Below, piece after piece: positions 18,840 to 31,830 of a stretch of 64,000 bases of DNA. The notes under the pieces were generated by a model, which saw only the letters and a list, made by a program, of their open reading frames with translations, ran no database searches and was not told the origin of the DNA. How positions within the stretch are numbered: position 1 is the stretch's first letter; the number at the start of each line of letters is the position of its first letter. The stretch covers positions 19,221 to 83,220 of the forward strand of contig JAVSML010019021.1 of assembly GCA_038503035.1 (NCBI GenBank). The letters run 5' to 3'. The DNA is from Crocodylus rhombifer. Lineage: Eukaryota; Chordata; Crocodylia; Crocodylidae. A program made the translations under genes and the position numbers.

Positions 18840-21635
18840 GTGGGCAAAGCAAGAGCCCCCAAGGGGACACTTGCCTGCCTGTACACTAATGCCAGGAGCC
18901 TGGGCAACAAGCAGGACGAGCTCGTCCTCCTGCTCGGTGCAAAGAATTATGGTGTCATTGGGATAACGGAGACCTGGTGGGACTCCACCCATGACTGGAC
19001 CATGGGTATAGAGGGCTATACCCTGTACAGGAGGGATCGTGTTGACAAAAGGGGCGGGGGTGTAGCTCTCTATGTGACGGAAAGCTACATGTACTTGGAA
19101 GCTGATGTTGGCAACCAGCATGGACAGCTAGAGACCCTCTGTGTAAAAATTCATGGGGAATACGGCACAGGGAACACAACAGTGGGAGTCTACTACAGAC
19201 CTCCCACTCAAAGTCCTGAGCTTGACCAGGAGTTTGCCCGGGAACTCACTGAGGCCGCTTGCTCCAGGACCTTGGTTGTCATGGGTGACTTCAATTACCC
19301 GGACATCTCCTGGGAAGATCACTCAGCAAAATCCGAGCAGTCGCAAAGCTTTCTCTTGTGCGTGGATGACCTCTACCTGACTCAAGAAGTCTATGGGCCA
19401 ACGAGAGGCAAAGCGCTGCTCGACCTGCTACTGGCTATGGGGGACGACCTAATCGGCGACCTAGTGATCGATGGGAAGCTGGGTGACAGCGACCACGAGG
19501 TGATCACCTTCACCATCCGCTTTAAAGCTGGCAAGTCAGTCAGCATCACAGAAGGCCTTGACTTCAGAAAAGCCGACTTTGACAAGCTCAAGAGGCTTGT
19601 CGGTCAGGACCTTAGAGACCATGACACCAGGGAGATGGGAGTTCAAGAAGAGTGGTTGCTTCTCAAGGAAGCGATCCTCAGTGCACACGCTAAATCTATT
19701 CCATCTCAGAGGAAAGGCAGCAAGAGGGCACAGCAGTGCTCCTGGCTCTCCAGGGACCTAGCGGACCTCCTGCAGCTAAAAAGGAAAGCCTACGAAGGAT
19801 GGAGGACGGGATTCACCTCCAAGGAGGATTATTCTGCACTGGTCTGGTCCTGCAGGGAGCAAACCAGGAAAGCCAAGGCTGCAACTGAACTCCAACTAGC
19901 TTCAGGCATCAAGGACAACAAAAAGTCCTTTTTCAGGTATGTGGGGAGCCGGAGGAAAAGCAAGGGCAACATTGGACCCCTGCTAAACCAGATGGGGCAA
20001 CTGACAACTGACACCCAGGAAAAAGACAACCTATTAAATAGGTACTTTGCATCAGTCTTTCATCAGTCCCATGGGACGCCCATGCCTGCTATGGGACAGG
20101 GAGATCCTGGTGATGGGGATCCCCTATCCTCCATAAATGCCGACCTCGTGAAGGAACATCTTGAGAAACTGGATACCTTCAAGTCAGCCGGCCCTGACAA
20201 TCTGCACCCCAGGGTACTCAAGGAGCTGGTGAACGTCATAGCCCAGCCCCTGGCACGGATCTTTGAAAACTCCTGGCACTCTGGTGTAGTGCCCGAAGAC
20301 TGGAAGAAGGCCAATGTGGTGCCGATCTTCAAGAAAGGGAGGAGAGTGGATCCGGCTAACTACAGGCCCATTAGCCTGACTTCTATCCTGGGGAAGATCT
20401 TAGAAAAGTATATTAAGGAGGCCATCCTTGATGGACTGGCCCAGGCTAGCATCCTAAGGGATAGCCAACACGGGTTTGTTGCGGGTAGGTTTTGTTTGAC
20501 CAATCTCATTTCCTTCTATGACCAGGTGACTTATCACCTGGACAAGGGAGAAGAGATTGATGTCATATATCTTGACTTCAAAAAAGCCTTCCATCTGGTA
20601 TCCCACGATCACCTCTTGGCCAAACTGGCCAGTTGTGACCTTGGCTCCACCACGATCTGCTGGCTGGGAAACTGGCTCCGTGGTCAGACCCAGAGGGTTG
20701 TAATCGATGGCAGTCACTCATCGTGGTGCCCTGTGACCAGTGGGGTCCCTCAAGGCTCTGTCCTGGGACCCATACTGTTCAACATCTTCATTAATGATGT
20801 GGACATTGGAGTCAGGAGTGGACTGGCCAAGTTCGCCGATGACACCAAACTCTGGGGCAAAGCATCCACGCCAGAAGATAGGCGGGTGATCCAGGCTGAC
20901 CTGGACAAGCTCAGCAAATGGGCGGATGAGAACCTGATGGTGTTTAACACCGAAAAATGCAAGGTTCTCCACCTTGGGAGGAAAAACCTGCAGCATCCTT
21001 ATCGGCTCGGCAGTGCTATGTTGGATAGCACTACGGAAGAAAGAGACTTGGGGGTCATCATTGACCACAAGATGAACATGAGCCTGCAATGCGATGCTGC
21101 GGCTAGTAAAGCGACCAAAACGCTGGCTTGCATCCAGAGATGCTTCTCGAGCAAATCCCGGGACGTCATTCTCCCCTTGTACTCGGCCTTGGTGAGGCCG
21201 CAGCTGGAGTACTGTGTCCAGTTTTGGGCTCCACAATTCAAAAAGGATGTGGAGAAGCTTGAGAGAGTCCAGAGGAGAGCCACGTGGATGATCAGAGGTC
21301 AGGAAAACAGATCTTACGATGACAGGCTGAGAACCATGGGACTCTTTAGCCTGGAAAAGTGTAGGCTCAGGGGTGATCTGATGGCCACCTATAAGTTTAT
21401 CAGGGGTGACCACCAGGATCTGGGGGAATGTTTGTTCACCAGAGCGCCCCAAGGGATGACGAGGTTGAACGGTCACAAACTCCTGCAAGACCGTTTCAGG
21501 CTGGACATAAGGAAGAATTTCTTTACTGTCCGAGCCCCCAAGGTCTGGAACAGTCTGCCAGCGGAGGTGGTTCAAGCACCTACACTGAACACCTTCAAGA
21601 GTAAATTGGATGCTTATCTTGCTGGGATCCTATGA
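18840..21635 (+). CDS. CR1-A ORF2: endonuclease-reverse transcriptase, intact
   Basis: A 931-residue frame is open end to end. The APE-type endonuclease domain (about 10-225) has YTNARS (Asn17), ITETWW (Glu44), the YYRPP block, GDFNYPDI (Asp, Asn near 149) and SDHEVITF (catalytic His). The reverse transcriptase domain (about 450-720) has KKANVVPIFKKG, NYRPISLTS, HGFVAGR, YLDFKKAFHLV (first Asp), PQGSVLGPILFN (from 637) and FADDTKLW (665-672). The C-terminus keeps the LRPQLEYCVQFW, RRAT.MIRG and RLDIRKNFFTVRAPKVWNSLP blocks. One oddity is His in KKAFH where Asp is common. It would nick DNA and prime reverse transcription of CR1 RNA. Length is about that of full CR1 ORF2. Confidence 0.93.
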   Translation: MGKARAPKGTLACLYTNARSLGNKQDELVLLLGAKNYGVIGITETWWDSTHDWTMGIEGYTLYRRDRVDKRGGGVALYVTESYMYLEADVGNQHGQLETLCVKIHGEYGTGNTTVGVYYRPPTQSPELDQEFARELTEAACSRTLVVMGDFNYPDISWEDHSAKSEQSQSFLLCVDDLYLTQEVYGPTRGKALLDLLLAMGDDLIGDLVIDGKLGDSDHEVITFTIRFKAGKSVSITEGLDFRKADFDKLKRLVGQDLRDHDTREMGVQEEWLLLKEAILSAHAKSIPSQRKGSKRAQQCSWLSRDLADLLQLKRKAYEGWRTGFTSKEDYSALVWSCREQTRKAKAATELQLASGIKDNKKSFFRYVGSRRKSKGNIGPLLNQMGQLTTDTQEKDNLLNRYFASVFHQSHGTPMPAMGQGDPGDGDPLSSINADLVKEHLEKLDTFKSAGPDNLHPRVLKELVNVIAQPLARIFENSWHSGVVPEDWKKANVVPIFKKGRRVDPANYRPISLTSILGKILEKYIKEAILDGLAQASILRDSQHGFVAGRFCLTNLISFYDQVTYHLDKGEEIDVIYLDFKKAFHLVSHDHLLAKLASCDLGSTTICWLGNWLRGQTQRVVIDGSHSSWCPVTSGVPQGSVLGPILFNIFINDVDIGVRSGLAKFADDTKLWGKASTPEDRRVIQADLDKLSKWADENLMVFNTEKCKVLHLGRKNLQHPYRLGSAMLDSTTEERDLGVIIDHKMNMSLQCDAAASKATKTLACIQRCFSSKSRDVILPLYSALVRPQLEYCVQFWAPQFKKDVEKLERVQRRATWMIRGQENRSYDDRLRTMGLFSLEKCRLRGDLMATYKFIRGDHQDLGECLFTRAPQGMTRLNGHKLLQDRFRLDIRKNFFTVRAPKVWNSLPAEVVQAPTLNTFKSKLDAYLAGIL

Positions 21636-21648
21636 CCCCAGCTGACTT

Positions 21649-21665
21649 CCTGCCCTTTGGGCAGG
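21649..21665 (+). other. CR1 3' UTR hairpin
   Basis: CCTGCCC, TTT, GGGCAGG forms a 7-bp perfect stem 15 bases past the ORF2 stop. Equivalent hairpins occur in the other CR1 3' ends here. It is a candidate recognition structure for the CR1 reverse transcriptase. Confidence 0.7.
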
Positions 21666-21733
21666 GGGCTGGACTCGATGATCTCCCGACGTCCCTTCCA
21701 GCCCTAATGTCTATGAAATCTATGAAATCTATT

Positions 21734-24700
21734 AATATACATTAACTCACTCAGCAAGCAATGATACTCACAGATGAATTCAAGTTAGCTCTAGTAGATA
21801 AAGGCAGTCAATAATTCTTGAACTCTGGTTTTATTTTTTAAATTTTAAATGTCCAGGATTCCTGTTATAATAGTTATTTATTGTGGTGCACTTTGTTACT
21901 AGAATGAAGGAGTTCCTAAGCTAAGGCTGAAGTCTGCCCTGGGAGCCTGCCCTGGGAGAGAGGACTGAAGATCAAAATAACTGTAGATGCCTTGGCAGTG
22001 GTTCTCTCTGTTCACCCCAAGCCTTACTCCTGCTGACTGATAATAAATAAGCTTGAGATTGCTGTTTAATAGCCAGCTGAGAGAAATGTTTTCACAGGAA
22101 TAGCCCTTTAAAATCTCTTTTTGCCTTCAGGAAAATAGTGCCTGCTTTACAGGTGCTCAGTATTATCTGGTGGAATTCACCCGGTAAAGCTGGCAGAATT
22201 TTAAAGAGACTGTAGAACGCTAAAAAATAACATCTCTGACTATTGGTTAGAGTTTTCAGCTGAATCCCTGCATTTAGCCCTATTCACACTCCTGTATCTG
22301 ATTTCCTCAGACATACTTGTGATTCAGTTTTGCTGAGAGAAACATCTACCCTGCTCCCCTCCCCTCCCCAAAAAAAGGAAAGAAAGAAAAGCAGAGAAAT
22401 ATTCACATAGCCACACATATGAGTTATTTGCTAAACTCAATTTTGAATTCCCATATGTGAGCATTAATGACAAAAATTCTTGCATGACAATCCAGTAAGG
22501 GAACAAGGACAACAACATATGACTGATTTGATTATTTGTGATCAATCCATAACATTTTAAAACTATATGCTGAATATTTTTTATGAAACGAGAAAATGGT
22601 TGATCTGGTTGAATGTATTCTATAAGCAGAAAAATGGGCTAAATCAATCAGATAATTTGTAGTTCATTACTGATTCAGTACTGTTCAGTAATTTCTACTT
22701 GTGTTCCACTAGGTGGCACATTTGTTATCTTTTGTTTCCCGCTACAATATGCCTGAGGAAGATCAGAGTTTGTGCCTCATTAACCTATGTTGTCATTAAA
22801 CTATGTTTAATGATGCTTTAGTGAGTGGAATTTTTCCTGAAATGAAAAGAATATATTTCATTTACTGTAGCATGAGGTGTGTCTAAATTTCCCCCTCATT
22901 TTTGTAACTGGAACATATTAATGCAAATGTCCTAAACTGTTGAGTATGCAGAATTATTATCTACCATTTACATGATGGCAGCACCTAGAAACCCTTGCCA
23001 GGTTGGGCATGTTGCTATACCTACCTATAGTGAACATTAGTGTCTTTTCAAGACAGATTATAGTCTATAAAAGCAAGACATTATGAATAAATAAGAAAAA
23101 TAAAACCAAATATACAATTGGGTGGAGACGGTTAGAAAAATAGAAATAATTACACGTTTCAGCATACATTAGCTATGTGCAAAACTCCTAGACACTCAAT
23201 AGCATGACATGCAGGCTGATTTTAAAGAAGGATTTGAAAAAACAGGCTGTGATTTTATTGCTTGTGACTGCAAACTCTTCCCGTTTGCACAGGTTGTTAA
23301 TGGAAAAGTGAAAGGGCCTTGGAGAGAGAAATAAAGGGGAATTGCCATATTTAGTTGAATATAGGAGGACCCCTCCAATAATTAGATTCTATATATGAAA
23401 ATTTTATACACTTGTTATAATTTACCAGGTATAGAATCTAATTGAAGGTTTGCTGTGAATTTGTCCCTCCCCCCACTGCTACAGCAGAGAAAATAAATCT
23501 GGGGGGTCAGATGGGTGCCCCTTTCTCTCTGCCCCCCTCAACTTCTTCCTCCTGCAGGCCCTTTCCCCCTCCTAATTGTTAGACCCTACTCTCCCTGAGC
23601 ACATGGAAGTGAGGAGTAAAACTGCAAACACTGACAAATTACTACAGGTACCCATTGACTTGTTGATCCTGAATTTACGTGATTTCTTTTTTTGAATCTC
23701 CTGAAACTTTTAGCACAGGTACTCCATAAATACACTTTTAAGCAGTGTTTTTGTACCTACTTATATATAGTATAAACTACACCTTTTTTGTTTAATAATT
23801 TTCTGTCTCAGGCCAAATTAGCCAAATTGGTTTTGAATTCTATCACCTGAGCAGAGCTCAGTTGTTCAAGCCTGGGTCACACTACCACTGGCAAGTATCC
23901 TACCTTCCAGACTTTTTTAGCCTGCGGCTTCAAGTCAAGTCAAGTCAGTCCTGAGGTTGCTGTGACCATTGGGGCACCTTAGATGCTGGAACAAGCCTCT
24001 TCCACTCTGCCCTGTATTTGGCTAGCTTTGTTCATGGCTTCAGATATTCCCAAATCTATGGCAGGCATCCTACATGCAAGCCCCAAGCTTGGAGGCCCTA
24101 GCGTTCAGATGCCCTCTAGTTTTGCTTGTTCCTGGGCAAGAGAAATCCTCCATTCCCCATAAATCCATCCCCATAAATTGTATAGCCAAGATCCATAGCA
24201 GACTTTCATAGGTGCCTGCCCACAGTGCAATTGACAGGCCTCCACCTTCAACTACATGGTTGTCCTGCTTGCTCCTAGCTGCATGGTTGCTCCTTGCTGC
24301 TAGTCTTGCTTCCTCCAAGCAATTTTCTTAAAATTTAATGTCTCAAACCAAATTAGCCAACTCAATTCCAAATTCTATCAATTGATCGAGTCTGTGTGGG
24401 AAAGTATCTGTAGAGTCAACGGCATTTCAAGCCATGGTGACCCCATAAATCAGCACTGCTTAGTATGTATGTGTACTCCAGGTATCTTCTGCAAAGGATC
24501 TATGTGCTAATTGCCTTCCCCCACCACTCAAGGACTGGAACTGAGTGTTCTTCTCACAAGTCTGGGGATGCTTCAAAAATTTATATGCAGATGAGTTGTA
24601 GGGCAACCTGGTCTGGCTCCACCTCATGGAGGCAGGGCCAAACTAATCATATGAGCCAGGCTGAGAGAGAAGGTGACAGAGAAATTTCAGGTGAACTGTT

Positions 24701-27700
24701 TAGGGCCCTGTTTAGTAATGTTTGCTAGATATTTTAGTCTGGTGAAAAAAATAGGAATCACGGGAAATTGGAAAAAATGGCATAGCTCAGCTGTGGGAGT
24801 GAAGAGGAAGTTGAAGCATATGCAATATAGTTGCTCACCATGATATGAAAAAAGAATCAGTGCTGAGGGGAACTGAGTACATTGGGCATTACCATATATC
24901 TTATTCAAATGGGCCTCCCCTGTATGAAGTTTTAGAGGAAGTACCGAGGGATGAATTGAGTCGGAGAGGCTGGCCCCAAGCTGAGGGTTGGGTAGCCGAA
25001 GAAGAAGCAACTTCCTCAGGAGAAGACTACTTGATAAGTCTCGGGACTGGCACCATGAGACCCTAGTTCTGGACAGCTGTGTTGACAATGGTGATACTAG
25101 ACTGCAGATATAAATACTACAGATAATGGATAGAATGGAGACAAAGCCATGCTCAGAATTCACAAGGCCCACAACTAGATGCAAACAGCATTTGTTATTC
25201 CAATTTGTTATGGGTAACATAGTTTCTTTCTCTTCAGTGTCCTTCTCAGTACCTGAGCCCTGCTAGCTCTGATTTTAAGGTTTCATTTTTATGAATTTTT
25301 TTATTATAACATTAAAAAAAATAGTGTATACCTGCTGTCACAAAAAATTATCAAACTGACCCTTTTTAAGGGGGAGGGGGAAGCTCTTTCTCAGGAATCT
25401 CCCAGAGAAACAACTTTGTTCCAACTCCTTCTCCTGAGAGGATCTTCTTCAGCTGGCCCTAGCATGGCTTCACAATAGGCAAGTCTCTGACTTTGAGACG
25501 CTGGCTCATCTCAGTCCCTGGCTTTCCTGGTGATTGGTATCACCTCCAACTCTGAAAGTTCCTTCTTTGTAGTCAGCTCCCAGGAAGGGTGCTGTACTGG
25601 TTTAACAGCACAGCTGGTTGGAGGGATTGTGCTGTTGTCTCCAACAGCACAACAGACTGCTCCAAAAAATGGTCTTTATTGATTGTGCCATTCCAGTTCC
25701 CTCTGTCTTCACTCGGAGTTTACTGTGTCCTCCCTGGGAACTATTCCTTTTCTCCCTGTCTACTCTGGGACCTTCTTTGTCTGTCCTGGGACCTTCTCTA
25801 CTGCCAGCTTTCCCAGGCTCTCACCCATTCTCCCCCAAGCCCAATTAGCTGCCCTTTCAACAAGACAGTTACAAAACCCTAACCTTAACCTGGGGACAAC
25901 ACTCACCCAATACAATAAAATATTAAGTCATGGGGAAAAAAATCAGGGAGCAGTCTCTGTCCTGCTGTCAGGCCTACACTGCTATCTGCTCATGGGGTGA
26001 AAAGGCATATAGATGTCCTACACAGTAACATATGTTCACACTGAGCTCCCAAACAGAAGTGATCCCAGCAAGAATTGTGGCTAGAACTTAGCTTGCTTAG
26101 CTTCTTTCATCACACCTGCATCTTATTTTTTATATTAGTTGAGATGTTCAAGAAGATCAGCTGTTCTGTGAGTAGGTGAGGGGATAACTATGGCAGGGGC
26201 AATAAAACAGGCAGCTGAGCAGGTAAACAAGACAGGAGTAGTGCAAGTGGCTATGGAAGGGTCAGTAGGAGGAGGCAGTTGGACCTCATTCGTTCTCTTG
26301 GGATCTAAATTCCCAGTTGCAGAAGAAATTGGTGCTCTGGCCCACTAGTGTAAGGGGTGGGAGGGGGGGAACTAGCTCCAAGCACCAACTTAGAGAGTTG
26401 CCAGTATTGAATTCTTCCCCCTGGATTTTTTTTTTACAGGAGGGGAAGCCCTGTTAAGCCCAACCATAGGGAGCCAGGGAGGCTCAGCCCCATGCTTTGT
26501 AGCGTATCTATAGGGGAGGGGGCTGAGTGAGGTGAGTAGAATGTGCCCCCCCCCATCCCTGCAGGCATTGCCATCCAGGGTGCAGCCCTGTATTCAGAAG
26601 TGTATCTGAGAAGGGGGAACAACTGGGGCACCAGGTTGCTGCAACAACATGCAGTGAGTCTGTCCTTCTGCCACAACAGCTTAAGCTCATGCTGCTCCAG
26701 CCGGAGCTGAAGCAGGTGCTGCTCAAGTGCCAAAAGCAAGTTAAGAATCGGCTCTCCCTGCCCTCCAGTGGTCAGCATAATTTCCCGCCTCCTTCTGCCC
26801 TCCCAAAACTATCCAAGGCACTGAAATATCTTGCTACACCTCTGTTCTGGCCCACAGTCTGATGTTCTTTCTCATGTCCCCATTCCACTTTCTGTGTCAT
26901 CCCACACCTCATACTATCTTCTAATCACTTCACCACCACTCACTCTTGTTACACTTATTATTCCACCCCACCCTCTACTTTCTGTCACTCCTGCAATCAT
27001 GCTACAGTTGAATGGTCCATAGAAATTCCATTGGGTTAGACTGGGCCTGCCCCTCCTGTAAGGACTAAACTCTATCAACACATGGATGGGAGCAACTGAG
27101 TGGGAAAAGGGGCAAAGTAATAATTCCATCCTCTGTGCTGCAGTGGAAAGATGCTGTACTTTATAAAAGATACCACAAATGATTTCCTAGCTCAATAAGG
27201 AATCACCAGAAGGACAGTGCTCCTCAAAGCACCTCCACAAGGCTACCCTGGGCCAATACACAATTGTGCAAAGAGCATGAGCCAGCCCTTAGCTCCTAAT
27301 TTTGAACAACAAATGTGTCGGAGAAAATTACAGACAGTTCATGGACGATTTGTGAACTGAAAGGGGTACCCTTTGTCAAATTATCCCTTATGAGTTATTT
27401 GCATAGTTCTGATGGGAACACAGCAGCAGTGAATGGATGAATGTGCATTGACCAGGAAAAATGTGCTCCTCTAATAGAAATTCAATGAAAGTTAACAGCC
27501 TCCCTTTATGCTCATGACTCCTAACAAAATGAACATCACCCCTCTTTAGCGTTGATTTATTACTTTTGTTTTGGTTGTACAAAATGTAACAGATTCAAAA
27601 GGTTAAACCCAGATGAGCTCACATTGTGTTTAGCTGGATGATATTAGCAGTTAAGCCCCTTCGCATGGTTCTGCATTCTGTAATACCTCTCAAGGCCTAA

Positions 27701-29561
27701 GAGTTCATCTGTATTTTAAAGCATTTAAAAAAAAAAAAAAGATAATCTGATGGAAATGCAAAGCAGTGGAAATTAAAAGATGTCTTTATTGTTTTTTCAA
27801 AAAAAGGCACATTTATTTTAGCATATAAAATTTGCTGTGAAGTGTCTTTCTAAATTCACCGTACATATAAAAAAGCTACTGTCTTTCTTGATTCACTACT
27901 ACCAAGACGTACATTTTTTGTATATTTTTGTTTTTGCTTATTTATTTGTTAAGAATGTCTGGTTTCTGAGAGTCATTGAGATGGGTTTAATTTTAACTCA
28001 CTTAAGGGTACTAGACCAGTTGTTTTAGGGTAACCTAGTTGTAAACTTACCAAATAAATACATGCGTAACATAAAACAACACCATATGTGCAGAAGAACC
28101 TAGAGCAAATCTGTTGATGTTTATCTGGAAGTAGCTGGAGATTGTTTGTTTCACTCACTACTAATCTGTAGAATGTTTTACAGATTTCCTACTTATGTGC
28201 AAAATCCTGATACCAGGTTTTTGAGTAATAAACATTTATAAACAGTAATATCCATGTGCTCATCCTGTGTTCCCATCTGTGACACAGGACCTAGGGAACA
28301 GAAAGTAGATTGAAAAAATAAGAATGATTATCTCTGAATAGCTGAAAACACCACAAATTTTGTAATACACAATGGGCCAAATTTTAGAGTAGGCAACTCT
28401 GATTTTAAAAGAAAAGACAGCATTATTGCCAGCTCCTGGAATTTTATTGGAAGTCTCAAATATTTGGCATTTTACGTCAAACGCTGTGCCTAAAAATCTA
28501 CTAGAGAAAAGAATGAAAACATGACCTAAGTTACCTTAGGGGCTTGAAACCAAGAAAGCAAAACAGAACTTGAATGCTTAATTTTAAAAATTTCATGCTA
28601 TTTAAATTGTTCTCATGGTTTTGCAGGCCTGACTCAGGATGTATGAATGAATGATCAGAACTGGCCATCCTGAGAAAGAAACAGAAATAAATGGAAGTTA
28701 GGAAATTAAAGTAGGAGGAAGGAGAAATGTAAGGGAGCGTGGAACAGCAAAGAAGTTGAGATTCTGATACCCTGCTTGGTAGCTCATTCATATTTTCCTT
28801 TTCTGTTTCTTTTTTCTCACTTGCCTTTATAGTCTAATAATCCCTTTTTCCATTCCTTATGTATAGTTATTGTGATGCTAGATAAAGGTGCAAGACTGAG
28901 GGTCCTGAGACTGAATATACAAAAATATGTGCAGATAGAATAGAATTAAGAGAAGGATGGTTACTTCTACTTTAAGGGTTCTAAGCTGTGCGCTGTTAAT
29001 TAGTTGCAGGGGGTCTTCAGGGTTTGGCTGATCACATCACGATGGTTCAGTTGGACATTTCCAACTACTAAATTGCATTAAAACACTAGCTGCTCATTTA
29101 GTGCTTTTCTGCCATTACTTTCCCAGATGAGCAATTTTACGTGTTGCCACAGGGGTGTTACATACTCACAAATAGGAGGGGAGTTGGTCTGCATGATTTG
29201 GATTGTACTATATGGGGTCCATTACATAATCTGTGTCTATCAAGAAGTCTGTGTCTGCCTATGCTCTGCCAATGCTCGATGCCTGATTTATTGATTTGAC
29301 TCCAATTCCTAAATTCTGACCCAAGGCCCAATAGTTTTGACTTGACTGAAACTTGAAGTTAAGGTTGGACAAGGACTTACAGAGTATTAGTGTACTGCTC
29401 TGCCACAGACATCCTGAGTGATTTTTGAGAAATAAATTAATTCCATTTCCTCATCTATGATATAGGAATGACTACATATCATATAGGATGTAAAGTGGCT
29501 AAATTAACTGATGTTTGTGAGGCATTCACCTACAGAGATGGTGAGGAACAACTGTCCATAT
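21734..29561. other. Long non-coding, AT-rich interval
   Basis: No gene or clear element was recognised in about 7.8 kb. Small items: a sequence related to 23797-23848 (tgtctca..ccaaattagccaa, aattctatca) recurs at 24330-24382; CAAGT repeats lie near 23935-23947; a G-rich patch lies near 26350 and C-runs near 26550; a poly-A run lies at about 27726-27740. All open frames are short and lack domain-like sequence. Confidence 0.5.
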
Positions 29562-29849
29562 CAGGGGTCAGAGAGCCAACATAGGACGGATCTTGGAACC
29601 TGGCTGCCACTGAGTGCCACAGATTTCTCCTCTAAGTGTCCAGCTGCCAGATATCCAACCCCCCTGTAGCAAAGATAAACTAAGACACAGCAGAGCAGCA
29701 GGTTCTGCAGTGGCCGAGAACACTGTGGAGAGGATGGACAGCACAGTTCCTTTATGCTGATTCCATGCCAGATCAGACCTCCATGGGCCAGATCAGACCT
29801 CTCTTCACAGGCTGGATTCAGCCAACAGGTTGTGGGCTGCTGACGCCTG
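29562..29849. mobile_element. hAT-like non-autonomous element (MITE), 288 bp
   Basis: It begins CAGGGGTCAGAGAGC and ends GGGCTGCTGACGCCTG, giving imperfect terminal inverted repeats of the CAGGGGT..CAG / CTG..ACCCCTG type common in vertebrate hAT elements. Candidate 8-bp duplications are gtccatat and acctatat (5 of 8 identical). The degenerate ends suggest an old insertion. Confidence 0.5.
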
Positions 29850-31830
29850 ACCTATATAGACAGACTTAGTTTTTCAAATTGTAATTAGGAATATTGTAAT
29901 TGTTATTTCAAAACTTATTTGCTATTTTGACAGCTACAAATTTGTGCATTGTTTTTACAGTTAGCCTATCTAAACAAGAGTGTTTGTTATTCATATAAAG
30001 AAATAGTAATAGGAATTATGTATGTATAAATGATATAGTATCAAACTTCTAGAGATCTGGTATATTCATTCTTGTAATAACGCTTGGCAGGTTTGATTTT
30101 ATTAGGTTCCTTCTGCATAGCACACAGCAGGAAATAACACAGTCTACACAAATCATCATTCAGCCTTTCCAGTCTATTGCTTCATCTTGTACATCCACAT
30201 CACTGTCAACCAGAGGGGAGACTTCTCAGTAGATAGCTTACAGATGAGGTTACTAAACATCCTCAGTTGACCCCATAAATGTATCACATGATTCTCTTTT
30301 CCTTTACTTCTGTGTATATTAGGAATACATTTCACTGAAGACAACAGAGCTATGACTGTAAATGAAAGATCAGCTCAGCAGAACAAGAAGACTTCTGCCC
30401 ATAGTCTGTAACTTGCTGTAGGACATTGCTAACCATGGTGTATGTTTTCCTTTCAGAGTGGAGGAGATCAAGACTATGTTGTCAGATACATCTTCTGGAA
30501 CCCCTCAAGGGAGGGTAGATGGAGGGTTCCCAACAACACTTAAGTTTAACCTGAGATTGTGAGATGGGTAACTGCTGACTGTGCATTTGACTGACTGCAG
30601 AGAAGGAAGGGCTAGTTCTTCAAAGATTTAATCTTTTGAGGGCAATCTCCCTCCAAGTATTATAATACAGTATTATAATTCTGGCATTGGGAAATGTGTG
30701 TGGAAATAAGCTCCATTAACATTTACAGAGGTGTGAGGAAAAAGAGGAACATCTGGAAAAGGAAGCAGAAACCTTTCTCAGGAATGTTATGTTCTTATTA
30801 CTTAGCTGGAGGGGATTTTCATTTTATGACTTATTGGAAGTATGTTTGAGCGCAGTGATGCAGGGGCAGATGCCAATGATGAAACCTTTACATTTTTTAC
30901 TGTCCTAGTTTACTATTTTTCTTAGAGCCTAAAAGTTATAATCTCCATTTAACAGCCCAGGATTTGGAAGAATGAAGTGAGTTACTTAATATCAAAATTA
31001 TGCAATCTTTCATTGAAATCACGTGCTATCCCAGGGGATGCCATACACTTTGCTGCTCTTTAAAAAGAATACAGGTATGATTCAAAGGTCTAGTGAGTCT
31101 CATATCAATGACAGATACAATAAATTGAAACAATAGTTAAAACAGAGTTCCCAACCTTCTATATAAACTTGACATTATAGGCAAAAATAAGCACTTTACC
31201 AATGGGAAGTCATGCCTCTCTTATCTACTAAAGTTCTTTAAATGTTCTAGAAGAATTGTGAGAAGAGATAGCGTCTAGTAAGGAGAAAGCATAAAGTGGT
31301 CAAAGGGAAATCACTCTTTCTAATTGCCTACTCTCTTTTTGACACAACTTGAGGTTGTGTGATTCAGCTTCTAGGTGCCATTCATGGTTATCTCCCTGAG
31401 GCATAGAAACCAGCTGAGAAGGCAAGAGGGAAACTGGCTCAGGCCCTCTTCTGAAGAAGTTGTTTTCAGGACTGTTTTCCACAGAGATAACTGGTGACCG
31501 GGAAACAAAAAAGAGATTACTTTTTAGATATAATGACATCAGGCTGACAATCTGAACAATGGACACTGAAGACTAGTTGCAAACTTCTCTCTAACAGCAC
31601 TTTTTTTCTTTTTAAAACCTTATGAAAATTCCCCAGGATGATTCCATCTTGCTAATGTTTTAGCTTATTTTTATTTTTGCTGTCCAGTTGGGAAAGAAGA
31701 CTGCTGAAGCCCTGAAAAGTATAAGTTTCCAATTTGCATGGACTGAAATACCATGTTAGATGGCACTGTGGGCTAGTTCATGTGCTGATGACAAAAATAC
31801 AGCTTTTTGGAGCTCATCTAACCCAACTCT
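29850..31830. other. Non-coding interval
   Basis: AT-rich with no credible coding frame, RNA gene or element. Nothing recognised. Confidence 0.45.

Larger units (their letters stand above)
17001..21733 (+). mobile_element. CR1-A: full-length CR1 LINE
   Basis: A GC-rich 5' UTR (from about 17001), ORF1 (17722-18723), ORF2 (18840-21635) and a 3' UTR are all present in order. The 3' UTR has the CR1 end GGGGGCTGGACTCGATGATCTC, AGCCCTAATG and a short TCTATGAAA terminal repeat. No target duplication is obvious, as usual for CR1. Most vertebrate CR1 copies are strongly 5'-truncated, so a full-length copy with an open ORF2 points to comparatively recent insertion. Confidence 0.92.

Noticed and set aside
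20718..21575. 285-codon minus-strand frame
   Set aside because: Antisense to the intact CR1-A ORF2 RT domain; a codon-bias shadow repeated in CR1-B and CR1-F.
22650..22870. Possible ancient conserved repeat near tgttccactaggtggc
   Set aside because: No boundaries or family could be recognised.
25870..25895. Telomere-like CCCTAACCTTAACC
   Set aside because: Only two units; consistent with chance.
25326..25980. Possible LTR between two CCTGCTGTCA strings
   Set aside because: The right candidate end lacks CA before the putative duplication; ends do not match.
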